A stretch of DNA of 64,000 nucleotides from Rhodococcus oryzae (lineage in GTDB: Bacteria > Actinomycetota > Actinomycetes > Mycobacteriales > Mycobacteriaceae): the NCBI RefSeq assembly GCF_005049235.1, contig NZ_SUMD01000009.1, forward strand, positions 62,001 to 126,000, written 5' to 3'. Each line of letters begins with the position of its first letter. The first letter of the stretch is position 1. The notes under the pieces are model-generated. The model saw only the letters and a program-made list of their open reading frames with translations, did not search any database and had not been told where the DNA came from. Below, piece after piece: positions 24,979-31,804 of the stretch. The position numbers were made by a program, and so were the translations under genes.

Positions 24979-25425
24979 TCACGGCGCGACGATGCAACCG
25001 GGTCCGATCGGCGTACCCGGGTTGACGGTGACCGTCTCGATCGGTCCGCCTACCGACGTCTGGTAGCCCATCAGGGCGTGCTCTCCCGGCGCGGTCGGCG
25101 TCCAGAGCGAGAAGGCGTGACCCAGCACGACGGGCGGGACGTAGTAGGGATTGGCGTTGTCCCAGATCAACTCCTCTGGGAAGAACGTCGACGCAAGGTT
25201 CAGGTCAACGATCGACACGCCTGGCTCTGTCGGGGTGCTCGTCCTGGCCATGACCAGGTAGGTGCAACCGGCCCCGTATGGCGTCGTCGGGCCCCCGCTG
25301 AGACCGGGGACGACGGTGACGTCGACTACCTCCGCTGCGGCCGAGGGCGCGGACAAGGTGACCACCGCTGCGCAGACGGCCGCGGCGAGCGGGGTGGCGC
25401 GGGCCGTTTCCCGGCGACTCCAGGA
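24979..25425 (-). pseudogene. Secreted protein gene missing its start codon
   Basis: From 25365 down, the frame encodes a protein-like chain ending at TGA 24979-24981. It includes two Cys and a CTYLVMARTSTPTEPGVSI segment. Directly upstream in frame lies a convincing signal peptide, RRETARATPLAAAVCAAV and then VTLSAPSAAA. That reading opens after a TAA with no ATG, GTG or TTG before the signal sequence. The only in-frame GTG, at 25365, lies in the hydrophobic core. The natural start therefore appears to have been lost, probably in the same event that truncated the glyoxalase-like gene abutting it. Confidence 0.5.
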
Positions 25426-25534
25426 TTACGTACTGGCGCCACCGTGTGGCCACGCCGAGACGCAGCAGGCTCGACCAGAACGTCGCGATGCCCTCGACGT
25501 CGCTGCAATCGACGACGATATGAGAGATCTCCAC
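25425..25534 (-). pseudogene. N-terminal fragment of a VOC (glyoxalase-like) protein
   Basis: GTG at 25534 opens VEISHIVVDCSDVEGIATFW, the typical first strand and helix of vicinal-oxygen-chelate proteins, and continues to RQYVILESPGNGP. From about 25420 the frame loses its VOC character, while a signal-peptide reading takes over in another frame. About 80 residues of the domain are missing. I interpret this as a deletion joining the two genes. Confidence 0.5.
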
Positions 25535-25572
25535 AGATCCTGATTCTCGTTGATGATCAACGGGTGGCTTGC

Positions 25573-26046
25573 TCATGGCGTGGCACTGGCCCGAGCCGGC
25601 AGCCCTTCGGCAAAGGTGCGGGCCGACTCCAGGTCCGCGGCGTTCGGGCGCCCCTTCCGGATGCCGCCCACCAGCCTGAACGGAAGATAGGTGTCGAACG
25701 CGCGACAAGAGAAGGTGTCGATCACCTCGAAGCCCTTCTGCCCGAGACGGCGTACGAGGGGTCGGGAGAAGGCATGGGGCCGTGCGTCGGGAAATCCGCT
25801 GGTGGCGAAGACAAATGCCTTGTGTTGTTGCCCCTCCGGAAGTGACTCGACGAACTCGAGCAGCCGAGAGTGGAAGGACCCCAGGTAGATCCCTGATCCG
25901 AATCCCACGAGGTCGTAGGCGGCGAGTTTCGCGATATCGACCTGCTCGGGTTCGACAATGCGGGCATCTAGCGCCTGGCCCATGACGTCCGCGACCCGCT
26001 TCGTGTTTCCGTGAGACACGGAGGTGCACACAATGATCGACTTCAT
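25573..26046 (-). CDS. Flavodoxin family protein
   Basis: The 157-residue protein starts KSIIVCTSVSHGNTKRVADVM, a flavodoxin FMN-phosphate loop (T/S-x-S-x-G-N-T) at residues 8-15. The second FMN loop is GFGSGIYLGSFH (about 48-59). FVFATSGFPDARPHAFSRPL carries the third. It has no cysteine cluster and is of ordinary flavodoxin length. It probably shuttles electrons to a partner that is not in the window. The truncated VOC gene follows 39 bases downstream. Confidence 0.85.
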   Translation of the reverse strand: MKSIIVCTSVSHGNTKRVADVMGQALDARIVEPEQVDIAKLAAYDLVGFGSGIYLGSFHSRLLEFVESLPEGQQHKAFVFATSGFPDARPHAFSRPLVRRLGQKGFEVIDTFSCRAFDTYLPFRLVGGIRKGRPNAADLESARTFAEGLPARASATP

Positions 26047-26325
26047 GAAGACGCTCCCCTCGATTTCGGGATGGCGCCGTGCGTGCTCGCCTTCCCGCCC
26101 CGCCTGCTTCGAGCTGCGTCGTCAGACTAGCGGCGATTTGCACCCGGGGGGACGTGGTGTGCGCATCGACACCGAGACCATCAGCGCGCAGTCGTAGATC
26201 ATCGCGATCTCGCCCAGTTCCCGATACGCCAAGCACGGGTCAAGGACGGCGAACTACGCATGGCTGCCCGGCAAGCAATGAGGTCCAGAGGGTGAAGAAG
26301 TGCTCTCCACCTTGCCGGCTTCGGA
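26047..26325. other. Intergenic region without a supported gene
   Basis: The 279 bases between the flavodoxin and the LuxR-type regulator contain only short open frames. One minus-strand reading at about 26130-26245 (YRELGEIAMIYDCALMV) looks mildly protein-like. It has no start codon and may be a gene relic. Confidence 0.3.
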
Positions 26326-28695
26326 TCAGTGCAGTCGTTCCTGATGGTTCTCGGCGATCCAGGCCGCGATCTGTGTTCGCGAGGTGAACCCGAGCTTGGA
26401 CAGGACGTGCTCGACATGACCCTGCGCGGTGCGGGGCGAGATCACCAATGTCGCGGCTATCTCCTTGTTGGTCAGTCCCTCTGCGACGAGATCGGCCACC
26501 TCGGCTTCGCGGCGGGTCAACAGCGGTGCGGCAGGTGTCGCCCGGGGTTTGTCGGTTTGACGGTCCCCGAGCGCGTAGGCGACAGCGTCGTCCACACTCA
26601 TCTCGGTGCCGGTGCGAAATGCCTCGCCGTACGCGCGGGTCCCCAGTGCGTCGCGGGTGAGTCGCTCGCATTCGTCGTGATGGCCCTGCAGGTACGTGAG
26701 GGTCACCGACTCGCTTCCCACCGCCTTCGCGAGCGCCTCCGCGGCACCCATAAGGACGGCGGCACGCGTCGGCTTGCCTTCGCGTCTCTCCTTCCAGGCC
26801 AACGACTCCAGGCACCAGCCCGTCATGGCAGGGTCGTTGATCTTCCGGCTCAGCCGCAACGCCTGTGCCGTCAGGGTGGCGGCCCTGTCGTCGTCCCCCG
26901 CCTGCAGCGCTGTCTGCCCGAGAGCCCACGACGAGTGCGCGCGGAAGAAGGATTCCTCTCTCGGGGTGGTGATCGCAAGGATCTGTTCGTGGCAGGCAAC
27001 GGCCGTCTCCTCGTCTCCCAGCAGTCCACTCGCGCCTGCCAGGCCGAGGAGGCCACCCAGCTGTCGGGTGATCTCGTACCCGGCTCGCCTTGGAGGGGGC
27101 CCGACCTCGGACCGCACGCCTGCGCTGGCGAGAGCGGCCTGGAACGGCTCGACCGCGGCGGCGAGGTCTCCGGTGAACAACGCCATGTAGCCGCTCGCGT
27201 AGTTCGCGGTCTCGAGCGACTCCGGATCTCCCAATTGCTCTGCGAGCGAACGGCATTGCGCCGCCCTCGCCGCGGCTTCGTCGGGTTTTGCCTGCATTCC
27301 CGCCAACACGGTGTCGTCGTACAGCGAGTTCAGGCGTTCCTCGGTCTGCGCGTTGACGGCGGTTGTCAGAGAGCGGTCCATCCAACGCCTGGCCTCCGCC
27401 AACTGGCTGCGGCACAACCAGAACGCAACAAACATGGCATTGGTGAGGCGCGCATTCACATCCGGATCGGTGGTGACGACCGGCTCGGTCAGACTGAAGG
27501 CCAGCGCCTCCCGGAGATTCGGCTGTTCGCGATCGAGCCGGGCGATCCAATCGGTCTGGCGGGGGCCGATCCACTCGGACTCCGCCCGCAGCACCAGCCG
27601 TTCGTACCACACGAGGTGCCGCCGCAGAGCTCTGTGAAGGTCGCCCGATTCGCTCAGCTTCTCCCTGCCGTAATCGCGGATCGTCTCCACCATGCCCAGG
27701 CGCACGACATCCCCGACCTGCTCACGAACCAGGACCGACTTGTCCACGAGGGAGGCCACCGCGTCCAGGAACCCGTCGGCGACCAGCTCCTCGGGACAGA
27801 TGCCCTCGGCCGCGTCCAGCTCGAAACCGCCAACGAACACCGACAGCCACGCCCACAGCTGCTGCTCCTTCGTGGTGCACAGCTCGTAACTCCAGTCCAC
27901 ACACGAACGCAAGGTCTGTAGCCGGGTCGGCGCCACCCGCGAGCCGACGGTCAGCAGCCGGTACCGGTCGGTCAGGCGGTCCATGATCTGTCCGGCCGAC
28001 ATCGCCCGGATCCGCACCGCGGCCAGCTCGATCGCCAACGGAAGGCCGTCCAGCCTGCCGCAGATTCCGGCCACCGCAGCACAATTGGCCTCGGTGAGCG
28101 CGAAGTCCGGCTGCCGGGCGGTGGCCCGCGTGACGAACAGTGCCACCGCCTCGTATTGGGCCATCGCCTCGAGCGGTGGGGTCTGTTTCGTGTCCGGCAC
28201 CGTCAACGGCGGCACCCGCACCACGCGCTCGCCATCCACCCCGAGGACCTCGCGGCTCGTCGTCAGGATCCGCAGTCCCGGACATGCTCGCAGCAGGGTC
28301 TCCACCAACTCCGCGACGGCACCGAGCAGATGCTCGCAGTTGTCCAGGACCAACATCGTCTGCCTGGTGGAGAGGTGATCGATCAGCAGGTCGGACATCG
28401 ACCGACCCGGCTGATCCGGTAGTCCGAGTGTGGCGGCGACGGTCTCCGCCAACAAGGCCGAATCGCGCAGTTCGCCGAGCTCGACCCACCAAACACCGTC
28501 GGCGAAAGCGCGACGCGAATCCTCGGCGACCCGTAACGCCAACCTGGTCTTGCCCACGCCGCCGATGCCGGTCAATGTCACCAACCGGGAGGCGGACTGC
28601 AGCCGCCTGACCTCGGCTATCTCGTGGCGCCTGCCGATGAAACTCGTCAATTCCGCCGGCAGGTTTCCTGGCTTGTCCATCACGGAGGTCGTCAT
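26326..28695 (-). CDS. ATP-binding LuxR family regulator (AfsR/LAL-like)
   Basis: The 789-residue regulator combines an N-terminal P-loop ATPase, helical repeats and a C-terminal LuxR helix-turn-helix. Walker A is TGIGGVGKT (about residues 42-50), and MLVLDNCEHLL (about 113-123) is Walker B, followed by the sensor TTSREVLG. TPR-like repeats occupy about 400-680. The HTH is LLTRREAEVADLVAEGLTNK plus ISPRTAQGHVEHVLSKLG at 725-775. This STAND-type architecture switches on target genes when ATP and a ligand bind. No adjacent biosynthetic cluster identifies the target. Confidence 0.9.
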   Translation of the reverse strand: MTTSVMDKPGNLPAELTSFIGRRHEIAEVRRLQSASRLVTLTGIGGVGKTRLALRVAEDSRRAFADGVWWVELGELRDSALLAETVAATLGLPDQPGRSMSDLLIDHLSTRQTMLVLDNCEHLLGAVAELVETLLRACPGLRILTTSREVLGVDGERVVRVPPLTVPDTKQTPPLEAMAQYEAVALFVTRATARQPDFALTEANCAAVAGICGRLDGLPLAIELAAVRIRAMSAGQIMDRLTDRYRLLTVGSRVAPTRLQTLRSCVDWSYELCTTKEQQLWAWLSVFVGGFELDAAEGICPEELVADGFLDAVASLVDKSVLVREQVGDVVRLGMVETIRDYGREKLSESGDLHRALRRHLVWYERLVLRAESEWIGPRQTDWIARLDREQPNLREALAFSLTEPVVTTDPDVNARLTNAMFVAFWLCRSQLAEARRWMDRSLTTAVNAQTEERLNSLYDDTVLAGMQAKPDEAAARAAQCRSLAEQLGDPESLETANYASGYMALFTGDLAAAVEPFQAALASAGVRSEVGPPPRRAGYEITRQLGGLLGLAGASGLLGDEETAVACHEQILAITTPREESFFRAHSSWALGQTALQAGDDDRAATLTAQALRLSRKINDPAMTGWCLESLAWKERREGKPTRAAVLMGAAEALAKAVGSESVTLTYLQGHHDECERLTRDALGTRAYGEAFRTGTEMSVDDAVAYALGDRQTDKPRATPAAPLLTRREAEVADLVAEGLTNKEIAATLVISPRTAQGHVEHVLSKLGFTSRTQIAAWIAENHQERLH

Positions 28696-28918
28696 CGAGC
28701 AGGCCTCCCGTCTCGCAGGTCTTCGGTGTTTAACGCTACGCCTGCCGGGGTTCCGACCGGCTCATGGTGGCCATGTTTGTTGCCGATCGGAGATTGATCG
28801 GGCCTTGGCGCCGCCTCGAATCGGGAGACGACGCTGCCTGGTTGGGTATCGACCAGGTGGTGGGTGACGTTACGTGCCTCAGGCCCGTGGTGGGGCCATT
28901 GGGTGAATTGTCTAAAGC

Positions 28919-29515
28919 TCAGCGCGGGGCCAGGTTTCGTAGGGCCAGGGCGAGGACGCGGTGCATGTCTTCGGTTTGATAGCCCGTCCCGGGCTCGCAC
29001 GTGTGGCCGGCGACGAGGTGGTTGGACATGGCCAGTCCGTGCAGCAGGACCCAGAGCAGGGGGCCGACCTCCCGGGCGTCGCCGCCGATGAGGGTGTTGC
29101 TCTGCTGAGCCTCGATCACGAGTTCGTTGAAGTAGTCGGTGAAGTCCTGGGCGGCGTCTACCAGCACCTGGCTCGGGTTGATCGCGTAGTCGCCCCCGAA
29201 CTCGAGTCGGTAGTGGTTCGGGTATTCCCAGGCGACGCGGACGTAGGCGAGGCAGGCGCGAAACAGCGGGGTGGAGTCTGTCGCGGTGTCCGCGACCGCG
29301 CCCTGCATCTCCGCCTTCAGAGCGGCCAGGTTCTCGGCGGCCACCGTGCTGAGCAGGTCGTCCTTGTCCTGGAAGTGGCGGTACGGCGCCGTCCGCGACA
29401 CATCGGCCGCCGCACCGACTGCCCGCAGCGTGACGTGAGCCGGTCCGCCCCGGGCCAAGAGGTCGCTGGCCGCGGCGATCAGGGTGCGGCGCGTGTCCCG
29501 GGTTCTGTCCTGCAT
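28919..29515 (-). CDS. TetR family transcriptional regulator (repressor of the pentapeptide-repeat operon)
   Basis: The protein has about 198 residues with an N-terminal TetR HTH (HVTLRAVGAAADVSRTAPYR and HFQDKDDLL, about residues 28-60). A WHG-type C-terminal domain ends in LLWVLLHGLAMSNHLV. The reading frame could start at 29551 (TTG), but that overlaps the operator. ATG at 29515 lies six bases after a TACCCT -10 box with TTGTTG/TTGACG as -35, so a leaderless start is likely. Two palindromes between this gene and the divergent pentapeptide-repeat gene are its probable binding sites. Confidence 0.88.
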   Translation of the reverse strand: MQDRTRDTRRTLIAAASDLLARGGPAHVTLRAVGAAADVSRTAPYRHFQDKDDLLSTVAAENLAALKAEMQGAVADTATDSTPLFRACLAYVRVAWEYPNHYRLEFGGDYAINPSQVLVDAAQDFTDYFNELVIEAQQSNTLIGGDAREVGPLLWVLLHGLAMSNHLVAGHTCEPGTGYQTEDMHRVLALALRNLAPR

Positions 29516-29533
29516 CTCCTGAGGGTAGAAGGT

Positions 29534-29550
29534 TGTTGACGCCGTCAACA
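29534..29550. promoter_or_regulatory. TetR operator 1 (overlaps the tetR promoter)
   Basis: TGTTGACG-C-CGTCAACA at 29534-29550 is a perfect palindrome around one central base. It covers the -35 region of the leaderless tetR promoter, implying autorepression. Confidence 0.8.
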
Positions 29551-29560
29551 AGCCGCTGTT

Positions 29561-29579
29561 AGGTTGACGGCGTCAACCT
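29561..29579. promoter_or_regulatory. TetR operator 2 (overlaps the pentapeptide-gene promoter)
   Basis: AGGTTGACG-G-CGTCAACCT at 29561-29579 is a perfect 19-base palindrome sharing the TTGAC/GTCAA core with operator 1. Its TTGACG at 29564-29569 is a good -35 for the plus strand, with TATATG at 29589-29594 as a candidate -10. Confidence 0.8.
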
Positions 29580-29602
29580 GGTTCGTCCTATATGGGGGCT
29601 CA

Positions 29603-30178
29603 ATGACATCGACATCGCAGGCGAATCCTCTCGAACTACTCCGTTCGGATGTTGCGGCCTGGAATTCCCAACGGGAGGTTCGTGACTCGGGGAGCGTCAG
29701 CCTCGTAGACGCCGACCTGGCAGGTGCGGACCTCGCCGGTGCAAACCTGGCGGGTGCAGACCTGACCGGCGCCGACCTGTCGGGAGCCGATCTCACCGAT
29801 GCCAGTCTCGCAGGCGCGAATCTGACCTCCGCCGAGTTCGCCGGGGCCGTCCTGACGAGGGCCGATCTCGCCGGTGCGGTCGCTCATGACGCCAACTTCA
29901 CGGGCGCATTTCTCACGCGGGCTGGCCTGCGGGATGCCGACCTGACAATGGCCTTCCTGACGTCGACTTTTCTCGGGCACGCGGATCTGACCGGAGCGGA
30001 CCTCTCCGGTGCGTACATGACCAGCGCATTCCTCGGCGATGCCAACCTGACCGGCGCCATCCTGATCGGCACCTATCTGGGCAAGGCGAACCTGACGGGT
30101 GCGAACATCGCCGCTGCCGTCCTGGACGGCGCCGACCTCACCGGCGTCACGATGCCGGACGGCACGGAGGCCGGCTGA
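29603..30178 (+). CDS. Pentapeptide-repeat protein
   Basis: The 191-residue protein consists almost entirely of A(D/N)LxG pentapeptide repeats from about residue 35 to 185, with roughly 28-30 copies. Examples are ADLAGANLAGADLTGADLSG and DADLTMAFLTSTFLG. Such chains fold as a right-handed quadrilateral beta-helix. In mycobacteria and enterobacteria related proteins (MfpA, Qnr) mimic DNA and protect gyrase from quinolones. Whether this one does so is not shown by sequence. ATG at 29603 follows GGGGG. Three bases separate it from the next gene, so both are one TetR-controlled operon. Confidence 0.88.
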   Translation: MTSTSQANPLELLRSDVAAWNSQREVRDSGSVSLVDADLAGADLAGANLAGADLTGADLSGADLTDASLAGANLTSAEFAGAVLTRADLAGAVAHDANFTGAFLTRAGLRDADLTMAFLTSTFLGHADLTGADLSGAYMTSAFLGDANLTGAILIGTYLGKANLTGANIAAAVLDGADLTGVTMPDGTEAG

Positions 30179-30181
30179 CCG

Positions 30182-30613
30182 ATGCATGCGACGGTGAAGG
30201 CCGCATTGGCTTTCGTCAACCGAGTGACCGCCGCCCTGTACCGGACATCAGACGGTCGTCTCGGTGGGAAGTCGGTAGGACTGCCCGTTCTCCTGTTGAC
30301 GGTGCCCGGTCGCAAGACCGGAATTCCGCGAACCGTCCCGGTCATCTATCTCGAGCACGGCGATTTGTACGTTGTGGTGGGTTCCGCATTCGGATCGAAA
30401 ACTGACCCTGACTGGATGAGGAACCTTGCGGCGGCCGACTCTGTCCGGATTCGGGTCGCCGATCAGGAATGGGACGTATCGGCACGGATTGCGACGGGTG
30501 ACGAGCGAGACAGACTCTGGCGAAACGTGATTGCGCCCGAACTGCCCTCGCTCGCGAAACATGAGGCGCGTTCCGGGCGTGCGTTCCCGGTGGGCGTCCT
30601 GGCGCGACCGTGA
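30182..30613 (+). CDS. Deazaflavin (F420)-dependent nitroreductase family protein
   Basis: The 143-residue protein has the split-barrel fold of the DDN family: LLLTVPGRKTGIPRTVPVIY (about residues 36-55), then LYVVVGSAFGSKTDPDWMRN with the phosphate- and F420-contacting residues, and EWDVSARIATGDERDRLW. Members reduce quinones, nitroaromatics or other substrates with F420H2. It is the second gene of the TetR-controlled operon, whose pairing with a pentapeptide-repeat protein suggests a stress or drug response. Confidence 0.88.
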   Translation: MHATVKAALAFVNRVTAALYRTSDGRLGGKSVGLPVLLLTVPGRKTGIPRTVPVIYLEHGDLYVVVGSAFGSKTDPDWMRNLAAADSVRIRVADQEWDVSARIATGDERDRLWRNVIAPELPSLAKHEARSGRAFPVGVLARP

Positions 30614-30614
30614 A

Positions 30615-31370
30615 TCAGCTTGCGGGAGATGGGATACCAACAGAGCCGCCCCCGCCGGGCTGACCGGGCACCGCGCCGCCTGCGGGTTCGCGCACGTAGG
30701 CGTACATCTGCGACGGGGCGGTCGAGGTGCCGCCGAAGTAGAAGCCGGCGTACCACTTACCGGTGCTAGTCGGGTTCGAAGGGCAGGACCGGGGGAGCGT
30801 GGCCGTCTCGTGGATGTCCCGACCGAGGATGGTGCCATCGATCGCGAAACGGTAGACGGACCCGTCGATCTGGATCGAATACCTCAGGGGCGCAGTGGCC
30901 GCGAGATCGTCGTGGGAGAGGGTGACGAGCGCGCTTTCCGGGTATTGATGCACGCTGTTGGCATTGGCGTACGGCACGATCTCTAGTACGCGGGGCGACG
31001 TGTCGGTACGCCACCGCCAGCCGAACATTGCGCCATTGCGAGCAAGGTCGAAGTCGCCGCAGTCGGAGAAGCCGGGCAGCTTGTTCCAGTCGAACTGGTC
31101 CTCGGGCTGGGTGGGCGAGGTGAGCACGTACTCGGCCGTCGGGGTCAGCACGAAGTCGTAGGTCCGTGACGCGCCACCGGGGCTGACCCAGCCCTCCAGG
31201 GGTCCGGTCGCGCCGGACGGGCGACCCACCGCCGCACTGTGCGCGCCCCGCTCGATGGTGTAGCTCGACCAGCCGGGGGGTGTGCCCGGGGCCAGGCAGC
31301 CGCTCAGCCCGGTGGCCGCCATCAACACGACTGCGGCGATGCCCGTCTTTCGGATGATCGTGCGGCGCAT
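30615..31370 (-). CDS. Lipoprotein of unknown function
   Basis: The 251-residue protein starts with a lipoprotein signal, MRRTIIRKTGIAAVVLMAA and then TGLSGC, so the mature chain would begin at the lipidated Cys near residue 25. The exported part contains several Trp and Asp residues and two to three cysteines (SDCGDFD, PRSCPSN). It ends in a Gly/Pro-rich tail. The ATG at 31370 follows AGGGAGA. The gene is convergent with the F420 gene at a one-base gap. No family recognised. Confidence 0.75.
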   Translation of the reverse strand: MRRTIIRKTGIAAVVLMAATGLSGCLAPGTPPGWSSYTIERGAHSAAVGRPSGATGPLEGWVSPGGASRTYDFVLTPTAEYVLTSPTQPEDQFDWNKLPGFSDCGDFDLARNGAMFGWRWRTDTSPRVLEIVPYANANSVHQYPESALVTLSHDDLAATAPLRYSIQIDGSVYRFAIDGTILGRDIHETATLPRSCPSNPTSTGKWYAGFYFGGTSTAPSQMYAYVREPAGGAVPGQPGGGGSVGIPSPAS

Positions 31371-31474
31371 GGTTCTCCCTCCGGGTTTCGTCCGCACACC
31401 CTCCCACACGCTCCGTTTGCCCGCCCCGTTTCCGCAGTGGCCGATCGTCGGTGACCACCGCTTCACCGGCGTGG

Positions 31475-31642
31475 TCAGATCGAAGAATTGCGACCGCCGT
31501 TCATCACGGTCTGCCACCAGTCGTTGAGGGGGCTTGGTTCCGGCCAATGGATCTGCTCCTCGGCGGGCGGAACGTGGGGGTCGCGGTGGCTCGTATGCGA
31601 CTCGCCGACCCGGGTCTGCGTCTGATCGTCCTCGCGGGGCAC
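31475..31642 (-). CDS. Small soluble protein (55 residues), no known family
   Basis: GTG at 31642 follows a very good ribosome binding site, GGGAGGTG, nine bases upstream, and the ORF ends at TGA 31475-31477. The peptide is hydrophilic with an acidic/His-rich front part (REDDQTQTRVGESHTSHRDP) and a Pro/Trp-rich tail (EEQIHWPEPSPLNDWWQTVM). Composition is unlike random translation of high-GC DNA: three Trp and few Arg/Ala. It sits in an otherwise empty 434-bp gap, and the surrounding bases hold nothing else I can support. Confidence 0.5.
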   Translation of the reverse strand: MPREDDQTQTRVGESHTSHRDPHVPPAEEQIHWPEPSPLNDWWQTVMNGGRNSSI

Positions 31643-31804
31643 AGCGTTGCACCTCCCTGCCGCCGGTGCGCCCGCCGAGCGCGAGCGCGGCCATTGTGCA
31701 CTACGAAGTTAGCACTGAATGTGATCGACAGGTGGGACCTGGTTCCGGTTCTACGCCTGCACTATTCGATGATGCCTGGAAGTGAATGGCCTGCAGCCCC
31801 GAGC

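Noticed and set aside
25205-26236. A 343-codon minus-strand frame across the flavodoxin and VOC region
   Set aside because: It joins unrelated readings; only the stretch 25425-25534 has protein character.
29603-30178. Repeated GCC/GAC-rich codons as a DNA repeat element
   Set aside because: The periodicity is explained by the pentapeptide repeats of the protein.
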